Below, piece by piece: positions 57,817 to 64,000 of a stretch of DNA of 64,000 bases. Source of the DNA: Pseudomonas sp. PICF141 (GTDB taxonomy: Bacteria > Pseudomonadota > Gammaproteobacteria > Pseudomonadales > Pseudomonadaceae). The position numbers and the translations under genes were made by a program. Under the pieces are notes generated by a model. That model was not told where the DNA came from, made no database searches, and saw only the letters and a program-made list of their open reading frames with translations. The stretch's first letter is position 1. Each line of letters opens with the position of its first letter. The DNA lies in NCBI RefSeq assembly GCF_002286815.1, contig NZ_MUNM01000088.1:1-64000 (forward strand). The letters run 5' to 3'.

Positions 57817-59645
57817 CGATCTTTCTCCGAAGATTTCAGCCACCACGCGCTCAGGCCCAGGGTATAGGGCGGCGTGGTGACGAAGGCGAACCGGTTGCGG
57901 TAGGCCAGGCGGTGATAATTGAGGTACCAGTTGGGAATGATGTAGTGCTGCCACAGCAGCACCCGGTCGAGCGCCTTGCCTGCGGCGACTTGTGCATCAC
58001 GGGTCTGGGCGGCGAGCAGTTGTTCAAGCAAATGGTCGACCACCGGGTTGGCGATACCTGCGTAATTCTTGCTGCCCTTGACCCCGACCTGGCTGGAATG
58101 GAAGTACTGCCATTGTTCCAGGCCCGGGCTGAGGGTCTGGTTGAGGGTCATCAGGATCATGTCGAAATCGAACTGATCGAGGCGCTGTTTGTACTGGGCG
58201 CGATCGACCGTGCGCAGCCGTGCATCGATGCCGATGCTGGCCAGGTTCTCGACGTAAGGCTGAAGGATGCGTTCCAGGTTCGGGTTGACCAGCAGAATCT
58301 CGAAGCGCAACGGTTGGCCGATGCTGTTCTGTAGCCGCTGACCGTGGAGCTTCCAGCCGGCCTCGGCGAGCAGCTCCAGGGCCTTGCGCATGGTTTCTCG
58401 CGGAATGCCGCGGCCTTCGGTCTGCGGCAGGCTGAACGGCTCGGTGAGCAGCTTGGCGGGCAGTTGATCGCGATAGGGCTTGAGCAACAGCCACTCATGA
58501 CCGACCGGTAGCCCGGTGGCGGAAAACTCACTGTTGGGGTAATAACTCAAGGCTCGCGTATAGGCGCCACTGAACAGCGTGCGGTTGGTCCATTCGAAGT
58601 CGAACATCAGCCCCAGCGCTTCGCGGACCTTGGCCTCGGCGAAAGTTGGCCGCCGGCTGTTCATGAACAGGCCCTGGCTCTGGGTCGGGATCTGGTGCGG
58701 TATCTGTGCCTTGATCACATCGCCACGGCGCACGGCCGGGAAGTTGTAGCCGCTGGCCCAGTTCTTCGCCTGGTGTTCGATATAGATGTCGAACTCACCG
58801 GCCTTGAACGCTTCGAAAGCCACATCGCTGTCGCGGTAGAACTCGACTTCCATGCGATCGACGTTGTATTTGCCGCGATTGACCGGCAGGTCCTTGCCCC
58901 AGTAATCCTTGACCCGTTCGAAGACGATCTGCCGCCCGGGCGTTACCGAGGTGATGCGATACGGTCCGCTGCCCAATGGCGGCTCGAACGTGGTGGCCTT
59001 GAAATCGCGACCTTCCCAGTAATGCTGGGGCAACACCGGCAACTCGCCCAGGCGCAGGATCAGCAGCGGATTGCCGGCGCGCTTGAAGACGAAACGGATA
59101 CGCCGTGGGTTGAGAATATCCACCCGTGACACTTCCTGAAGGTTGGTGCGGTATTGCGGGTGACCGTCCTTGAGCAGCAAACGGTACGAGAACGCCACGT
59201 CGTAAGCGGTGATCGGCGTGCCATCCTGGAAACGCGCTTCGGGGCGCAGGTTGAACACCACCCAGCTGCGGTCCTCGCTGTATTCCACCGATTGGGCAAT
59301 CAGGCCATAACTGGAGGTCGGCTCATCGCCCGACGGCGCGTATTGGCCGGTGCCGACCATCAGCGGTTCATTGAGTTCGTTGATACCGTATTGCAGGAAG
59401 TTGGCGGTGGAAACCGGGCTCGAGCCCTTGAATGTGTAAGGGTTGAGCGTATCGAAGGTGCCAAACGCCATCACCCGCAATGTACCGCCCTTGGGCGCTT
59501 GCGGGTTGACCCAGTCGAAGTGGGTAAATCTGGCCGGGTACTTGAGCGTGCCGAACTGCGCATAACCATGGCTTTCGCTGATCGTCGCGCTTGCGGGGGA
59601 GCTCAAGGCCAGGCTGATCAGGAGCAGGAGGAGGGGACGCTTCAA
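57813..59645 (-). CDS. yejA: Periplasmic peptide-binding protein, YejA-like, copy 1 (610 aa)
   Basis: First gene of the importer operon. Signal peptide MKRPLLLLLISLALSSPASA, then a type-II binding protein with HFDWVNPQAPKGGTLR, FDTLNPYTFKG and FERVKDYWGKDLPVNRG. It shares many whole segments with copy 2 but differs in the ligand-pocket segments, as for diverged paralogues. By analogy with YejA it should bind oligopeptides or peptide-nucleotide antibiotics such as microcin C; the real ligand is not known. A REP element lies upstream with the promoter in the 127-nt gap. Confidence 0.94.
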   Translation of the reverse strand: MKRPLLLLLISLALSSPASATISESHGYAQFGTLKYPARFTHFDWVNPQAPKGGTLRVMAFGTFDTLNPYTFKGSSPVSTANFLQYGINELNEPLMVGTGQYAPSGDEPTSSYGLIAQSVEYSEDRSWVVFNLRPEARFQDGTPITAYDVAFSYRLLLKDGHPQYRTNLQEVSRVDILNPRRIRFVFKRAGNPLLILRLGELPVLPQHYWEGRDFKATTFEPPLGSGPYRITSVTPGRQIVFERVKDYWGKDLPVNRGKYNVDRMEVEFYRDSDVAFEAFKAGEFDIYIEHQAKNWASGYNFPAVRRGDVIKAQIPHQIPTQSQGLFMNSRRPTFAEAKVREALGLMFDFEWTNRTLFSGAYTRALSYYPNSEFSATGLPVGHEWLLLKPYRDQLPAKLLTEPFSLPQTEGRGIPRETMRKALELLAEAGWKLHGQRLQNSIGQPLRFEILLVNPNLERILQPYVENLASIGIDARLRTVDRAQYKQRLDQFDFDMILMTLNQTLSPGLEQWQYFHSSQVGVKGSKNYAGIANPVVDHLLEQLLAAQTRDAQVAAGKALDRVLLWQHYIIPNWYLNYHRLAYRNRFAFVTTPPYTLGLSAWWLKSSEKDR

Positions 59646-59772
59646 GTCAGAGATCCGATCCAGGCGGCTTGGGCTTTGTGGGCCGTACAGTAACAGCTTG
59701 TATCGACAGGAAAAAGACGGGGGGTTAATGCGTTGTTAATTGTCGGGGGGATTAGCCTGCAAGCGCAAAATC

Positions 59773-59913
59773 TGTGGCGAGGGGGCTTGCCTGTGGCGAG
59801 GGGGCTTGCCCCCGTTCGGCTGCGCAGCAGTCGTTAAATCCTACGAATGCGGTGGACTTGAAAAAATGCTGGGGCCGCTTCGCGACCCAACGGGGGCAAG
59901 CCCCCTCGCCACA
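59773..59913. repeat. Paired inverted REP (TGTGGCGAGGGGGCTTGCC type) with duplicated half-arm
   Basis: Two tandem copies of the left arm (59773-59790 and 59792-59816) face one inverted arm (59889-59913). It lies in the 327-nt gap between mltD and yejA, which otherwise shows only presumed promoter sequence. Confidence 0.9.
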
Positions 59914-59972
59914 AAAGCCCTCAAACCACAAAAGCCCTCTCACCACAAATGCCCCTCGACAGGGCGTGCTGC

Positions 59973-61427
59973 TTAATGCGGTGAAGCAACCGTCAGCATC
60001 TGCCCCGGTTTCAGCGCCTGGCCCACCCGAGGGTTCCAGCGCTTGAGGTGCTGCATTTCAACATTGAAGCGCTTGGCGACCATGTACAGGGAGTCGCCTT
60101 GCTTGACCTTGTATTGGGTCTGTTGCGTCTTGTTGGTGATTTTGCCGTTGGTCTTGCTGTTCGCCGCGACTACCGTGTCGACGCGTCCGGATTTCCGCTT
60201 GGCGGTGTCTTGCATTACCAGGGTCTGGCCGACCTTGAGGTTTTTGCCGGTCAGTTTGTTCCAGCGTTGCAAGTCCTTGACGTCGACCTTGTTGGCCTTG
60301 GCGATGGTGCCCAGGTTGTCGCCACGTTTGACTCGATAGGCGCGCTTGAGGCTGGCGATTTCGCTGTCATCCGCCCCTTCGAATACCGGCTTGAGCGATC
60401 GCTGGCTGATCAACTCGTCAGGGCGCATGGTCGACAGGCTGGCGGTCAGCAGTTGTGCCTTGGACGTTGGCACCAGCAGATGCTGGGGGCCGTCGATGGT
60501 GGTGCGCTGCTTGAAGGCGGGGTTGAGCTGGAACAGTTCGTCTTCGTCGATATTGGCCACCGCGGCAACCTTGGACAGGTCCATGCGCTGGTTGATTTCG
60601 ACGACCTGGAAGTACGGTTCGTTGGCGATCGGGTTGAGGTTCACGCCATAGGCGTCGGGCGCCAGGACCACTTGCGACAATGCCAGCAGTTTCGGCACAT
60701 AGGCCTGGGTTTCCGCTGGCAGCGGCAGGTTCCAGTAGTCGGTCGGCAGGCCGAGTCGTTCGTTGCGCTCGATGGCCCGGCTGACCGTGCCTTCGCCGGC
60801 GTTGTAGGCCGCCAGGGCCAGCAACCAGTCACCGTTGAACATATCGTGCAAACGGGTCAGGTAATCCATGGCCGCGGTGGTCGAAGCGGTGATGTCGCGA
60901 CGGCCATCGTAGAAGCGGGTCTGACGCAGGTTGAAGTAACGCCCGGTGGATGGAATGAATTGCCAAAGACCCACCGCGTTGGCCCGGGAATAGGCCATCG
61001 GGTTGTAGGCACTTTCAATCACCGGCAACAGCGCCAGTTCCAGCGGCATGTTGCGTTCTTCAAGGCGTTCGACGATGTAGTGAATGTAGAGACTGCCGCG
61101 TTCGCCGGCGTTTTCGAGGAAGGACGGGTTACTGGCGAACCACAGGCGCTGTTGCTCGATGCGCGGGTTGATGCCCAGGTTGTCCTGTAACTGGAAACCC
61201 TGGCGCATGCGTTCCCAGACGTCCTGTGGAATTTGCGGTGTCGGTTTTTCGCTGAGCCAGACAGGTTTTTGCTTGGCTCGAGCGGCGATGTTCGGAGTGT
61301 GTGTCGCTTCGGTCTGCGGCACATGGCTGGAACAGCCCGCCAACGTGGCGGACACAGCCACCGCGATGGCTTGAGCCAAGCGGGTCAATGCGTCTGAATT
61401 GATGGCTTTACGAATAGGTGACGACAT
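59973..61427 (-). CDS. mltD: Membrane-bound lytic murein transglycosylase D (484 aa)
   Basis: Lipoprotein that cleaves peptidoglycan. The signal peptide ends in lipobox TLAGC, with lipidated Cys32. The SLT domain has LALLPVIESAYNPMAYS, catalytic Glu138, and AVGLWQFIPSTGRYFNL. Three LysM peptidoglycan-binding repeats lie near the C-terminus (about 325-480), two of them clear: YRVKRGDNLGTIAKANKVD and YKVKQGDSLYMVAKRFNVE. The ATG at 61427 is taken over a TTG 24 nt upstream. It follows gloB by 100 nt, the usual pseudomonad order. Confidence 0.96.
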   Translation of the reverse strand: MSSPIRKAINSDALTRLAQAIAVAVSATLAGCSSHVPQTEATHTPNIAARAKQKPVWLSEKPTPQIPQDVWERMRQGFQLQDNLGINPRIEQQRLWFASNPSFLENAGERGSLYIHYIVERLEERNMPLELALLPVIESAYNPMAYSRANAVGLWQFIPSTGRYFNLRQTRFYDGRRDITASTTAAMDYLTRLHDMFNGDWLLALAAYNAGEGTVSRAIERNERLGLPTDYWNLPLPAETQAYVPKLLALSQVVLAPDAYGVNLNPIANEPYFQVVEINQRMDLSKVAAVANIDEDELFQLNPAFKQRTTIDGPQHLLVPTSKAQLLTASLSTMRPDELISQRSLKPVFEGADDSEIASLKRAYRVKRGDNLGTIAKANKVDVKDLQRWNKLTGKNLKVGQTLVMQDTAKRKSGRVDTVVAANSKTNGKITNKTQQTQYKVKQGDSLYMVAKRFNVEMQHLKRWNPRVGQALKPGQMLTVASPH

Positions 61428-61526
61428 TGGCTGGAAGTAAGTTCCGGGCAAAAATGTCGGGCGATTCTAGAAAGCGCACCCCCTTCGGTCAACCATTCAG
61501 AATTTTTGTACCAACGTGATGGCTAC

Positions 61527-62294
61527 TTAGAACTTATCTTTCCAAGCGCGCAGAGCAGCAAAAACCGCACTCGGAGCCCGGTTTTGGGTTCCGTTCCGTT
61601 CGTCCACTTTTTCTTTAACGGATGTTTCGTCAACACGCAAAAACGGATTGGTAAGCTTTTCAAGCGCCAGCGTAGAGGGCAGCGTCATGATTCCGGCTTC
61701 ACGTTGCGCGGTAACTTTTTCCAGACGTGCGGCGGTATCCGGATTGCCCGGTTCCACCGCTGCGGCAAACTTGAGATTACTCAGGGTGTATTCGTGGGTG
61801 CAGTACACCAGCGTGTCTGCGGGCAGTGCCGCGAGGCGGCTCAGCGAGTGATGCATTTGCTCCGGCGTGCCTTCGAACAGGCGCCCGCAACCGGCGGCGA
61901 ACAGGGTGTCGCCGCAAAACAAATGGCCCTGATGATAAAAGGCGATGTGGCCGAGGGTATGGCCTGGCACCTGGATAACATCGAATTCCCAGCCCAGTAC
62001 GCTGATGCGGTCATGATCCTTGAGCGCCACATCCCGCCCCGGGATGCTTTCGCTGGCCGGGCCATAGACGGTCGCGTCTGTCGCTTTTTTCAGCCGCTCG
62101 ACGCCGCCGACATGGTCATGATGGTGATGAGTGATCAGAATATCGCTTAATACCCAACCCGGGTGCGCGGCGAGCCAGGCTTGTACTGGCGCGGCATCGC
62201 CCGGATCGACCACGGCGCAGCGCTGGGTGCTGTGGTCTTGTAACAACCAGATGTAGTTGTCGGTGAAGGCGGGCAGGGCAGTGATCTGTATCAT
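61527..62294 (-). CDS. gloB: Hydroxyacylglutathione hydrolase, glyoxalase II (255 aa)
   Basis: Second enzyme of methylglyoxal detoxification, hydrolysing S-D-lactoylglutathione. The metallo-beta-lactamase motif THHHHDH is at 55-61, and further metal ligands are His in VPGHTLGH, Asp in FCGDTLFAAGCGR and His in YCTHEYT. The C-terminal helical domain with glutathione contacts is present (KLTNPFLRVDE). The ATG at 62294 gives the exact family N-terminus (MIQITALPAFTDNYIWLL). Divergent from the methyltransferase gene across 65 nt. Confidence 0.97.
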   Translation of the reverse strand: MIQITALPAFTDNYIWLLQDHSTQRCAVVDPGDAAPVQAWLAAHPGWVLSDILITHHHHDHVGGVERLKKATDATVYGPASESIPGRDVALKDHDRISVLGWEFDVIQVPGHTLGHIAFYHQGHLFCGDTLFAAGCGRLFEGTPEQMHHSLSRLAALPADTLVYCTHEYTLSNLKFAAAVEPGNPDTAARLEKVTAQREAGIMTLPSTLALEKLTNPFLRVDETSVKEKVDERNGTQNRAPSAVFAALRAWKDKF

Positions 62295-62359
62295 CGTCGG
62301 ATTCGCCAAGCGGAAAACATTGGCGCATCTTAGAACTTCCTGGCGCGTTGGAGAATGCA

Positions 62360-63118
62360 ATGACCGATAAAGCGTTCGCTCAGGCTGATCCTGAGTGGCT
62401 GACATTGATCAGCGCGGCCCGTGAATGGCTGTCCGGGCCCATCGGGCAATTTCTGCTGGACGAAGAACGACGCATGCTCGAAGACGAGTTGGGGCGCTTC
62501 TTCGGCGGCTACCTGGTGCATTACGGCCCTTCGGCGCAAACGCCGCCGTCGGCGCCGCAGGTCCAGCGCAACGTGCGGCTCGGCGCGCCGTTGCCGGGCG
62601 TGGAGATCGTCTGCGAAGAGCAAGCCTGGCCTTTGAGCGAGCATGCCGCCGATGTGGTGGTGTTGCAGCACGGGCTGGATTTCTGCCTCTCGCCCCACGG
62701 TTTGCTGCGCGAAGCGGCGAGCAGTGTCCGGCCTGGCGGGCATCTGCTGATTATCGGGATCAACCCCTGGAGCAGCTGGGGCCTGCGTCATGTGTTCGCC
62801 CATGACGCCTTGCGCAAGGCCCGTTGCATTTCGCCGTCGCGGGTTGGCGACTGGCTGAATCTACTGGGCTTCGCGCTGGAGAAACGCCGCTTCGGGTGCT
62901 ATCGTCCGCCGCTTGCATCGCCTGCCTGGCAAGCCCGCCTGGCCGGTTGGGAGCGTAAGGCCGGTGACTGGCAATTGTCGGGTGGTGGCTTCTATTTATT
63001 GGTCGCCCGCAAGATCGTGGTAGGCCTGCGGCCGGTGCGCCAGGAACGGCGCGAACCAATGGGCAAGCTGATTCCGTTACCGATGGCCAAGGTCAACCGT
63101 CGTCACCTCGAACCGTAA
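62360..63118 (+). CDS. SAM-dependent methyltransferase domain protein, YafS-like (252 aa)
   Basis: Class I methyltransferase-like fold with a degenerate N-terminal region. Readable parts are WPLSEHAADVVVLQHGLDFC (motif with acidic residue at the end of strand 2-4), PHGLLREAASSVRPGGHLLIIGINPWSSWGLRH and a C-terminal LPM-rich tail. Between gloB and rnhA the E. coli counterpart is yafS, whose substrate is unknown. GGAG is six bases before the ATG at 62360; a TTG 12 nt earlier is rejected. Confidence 0.88.
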   Translation: MTDKAFAQADPEWLTLISAAREWLSGPIGQFLLDEERRMLEDELGRFFGGYLVHYGPSAQTPPSAPQVQRNVRLGAPLPGVEIVCEEQAWPLSEHAADVVVLQHGLDFCLSPHGLLREAASSVRPGGHLLIIGINPWSSWGLRHVFAHDALRKARCISPSRVGDWLNLLGFALEKRRFGCYRPPLASPAWQARLAGWERKAGDWQLSGGGFYLLVARKIVVGLRPVRQERREPMGKLIPLPMAKVNRRHLEP

Positions 63119-63209
63119 TACACATTTTATTTTGCCGGTCGGATTCATCCGGCCTCGGGCATCGTCGGTCATCGATCGGCGAGCCACCGCATTTTCTGGA
63201 TAGATTGGC

Positions 63210-63662
63210 ATGAGCGATAGCGTAGAACTCTTCACCGATGGCGCCTGTAAGGGCAACCCTGGCCCGGGCGGCTGGGGTGCATTGCTGGTGTACAAGGGCG
63301 TTGAAAAAGAACTCTGGGGCGGCGAAGCCAACACCACCAATAACCGTATGGAGTTGATGGGCGCGATCCGTGGTCTGGAAGAGCTCAAGCGCTCTTGTGA
63401 CGTGCTGCTGGTGACCGACTCCCAGTACGTGATGAAAGGCATCAATGAATGGATGGCCAACTGGAAAAAACGCGGCTGGAAGACCGCAGCCAAGGAACCG
63501 GTAAAAAACGCCGATCTGTGGAAATTGCTCGACGAGCAGGTCAACCGCCACAACGTCACCTGGAAATGGGTGCGCGGTCACGTCGGCCATCACGGCAACG
63601 AACGGGCCGACCAATTGGCCAACCGTGGCGTGGATGAAGTGCGTGGGTACAAGCAGGCCTAG
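63210..63662 (+). CDS. rnhA: Ribonuclease HI (150 aa)
   Basis: Cleaves RNA in RNA-DNA hybrids. All four catalytic carboxylates are present: Asp10 (LFTDGACKGNPGPGGWG), Glu48 (TTNNRMELMGAI), Asp70 (LLVTDSQYV) and Asp134 (GNERADQLAN). The basic handle is intact (NWKKRGWKTAAKEPVKN). Length is typical. The gene is followed by a REP-like palindrome before dnaQ, on the same strand. Confidence 0.97.
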   Translation: MSDSVELFTDGACKGNPGPGGWGALLVYKGVEKELWGGEANTTNNRMELMGAIRGLEELKRSCDVLLVTDSQYVMKGINEWMANWKKRGWKTAAKEPVKNADLWKLLDEQVNRHNVTWKWVRGHVGHHGNERADQLANRGVDEVRGYKQA

Positions 63663-63667
63663 ACCCT

Positions 63668-63798
63668 GATCGTTCCCACGCTCCGCGTGGGAATGCAGCC
63701 CGGGACGCTCTGCGTCCCATTGGAACGCGGAGCGTCCCTTGAGGCATTCCCACGCAGAGCGTGGGAACGATCAATCGCAGCCTTCGGCAGCTCCTACA
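63668..63798. repeat. Nested palindrome (GATCGTTCCCACGC type) plus REP half-site
   Basis: GATCGTTCCCACGC (63668-63681) pairs with GCGTGGGAACGATC (63759-63772). Inner arms around GGGACGCTCTGCGTCCCA and TGGAACGCGGAGCGTCCC form a second level. A REP half-site of the GCCTTCGGCAGCTCCTACA type follows directly (63774-63798). The block fills most of the 200-nt rnhA-dnaQ gap. Confidence 0.9.
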
Positions 63799-63862
63799 GG
63801 GGCCGTGTTGCGTGTTAACATCGCCGCTTTTGCACGATTGACCCGTTGAGAGCTGAGCACTG

Positions 63863-64000
63863 ATGGCCACCAGATCCGTTGTACTCGATACCGAAACCAC
63901 CGGCATGCCGGTGACCGACGGCCACCGGATTATCGAAATCGGTTGTGTCGAGTTGATCGGTCGGCGCCTGACCGGCCGGCATTTCCACGTTTACCTGCAA
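63863..64000 (+). CDS. dnaQ: DNA polymerase III epsilon subunit, 5' end only (46 codons visible)
   Basis: Proofreading 3'-5' exonuclease of the replicase. The exonuclease I motif DTETTG lies at residues 9-14, within VVLDTETTGM, followed by HRIIEIGCVELIGRRLTGRHFHVYLQ. The reading frame is open to the right edge of the window. Its place after rnhA supports the call. Confidence 0.95.
   Translation, partial: MATRSVVLDTETTGMPVTDGHRIIEIGCVELIGRRLTGRHFHVYLQ

Overview
The window is chromosomal DNA of a Pseudomonas, most likely of the P. fluorescens group. It is GC-rich and carries many paired REP palindromes of the types common in that group. Its housekeeping blocks have the pseudomonad order: acnB beside a DUF1289 gene, and gloB / SAM methyltransferase / rnhA / dnaQ with mltD behind gloB. 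I see no rRNA or tRNA gene, no CRISPR array, no transposase and no prophage. Both edges cut a gene (a DUF6691 permease on the left, dnaQ on the right).

Layout. 1-4.9 kb: a YeeE/YedE-type permease pair; an ECF41 sigma factor behind its usual carboxymuconolactone-decarboxylase-like partner, with a good match to the ECF41 promoter; a PAS-LuxR regulator; two small proteins. 4.9-8.2 kb: a Gfo/Idh/MocA oxidoreductase, then a phosphotransferase-SDR operon. 8.3-29.2 kb: a type VI secretion system (T6SS) with all 13 core genes in two divergent operons. The leftward operon is tssB-tssC-hcp-tssE-tssF-tssG-clpV, then two small zinc-deaminase-like genes, vgrG and a MORN-repeat gene. The rightward operon is tssJ-tssK-tssL-tssM-tssA. 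A PAAR-like DUF4280 gene stands at the left end. No Fha, PpkA, PppA or TagF gene is present. The two deaminase-like genes, which look like cargo and have no obvious immunity gene, are the most interesting content.

29.2-37.3 kb: a 2-hydroxyacid dehydrogenase, a serine/threonine-type HAAAP transporter, acnB with a structured upstream region, a DUF1289 gene, and a tandem universal stress protein with a perfect Anr box placed as in a class II FNR promoter, divergent from miaE. 37.3-44.2 kb: GFA protein, AlkA-type glycosylase and Ada, VOC proteins, two LysE exporters, an AraC regulator and two small proteins. 44.5-51.4 kb: a three-gene molybdenum hydroxylase (2Fe-2S subunit, Tat-exported molybdopterin subunit, dihaem cytochrome), a GSDEF diguanylate cyclase, and an amidase-VOC pair divergent from a LysR regulator.

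51.4-64 kb: fabI, a Yej-type microcin C/oligopeptide ABC importer with two tandem binding proteins, mltD, gloB, the methyltransferase, rnhA and the start of dnaQ. About 16 REP or other palindromic loci of at least five sequence types sit between genes, mostly after stop codons. All calls rest on reading motifs, gene order and start sites by eye; no database search was run.
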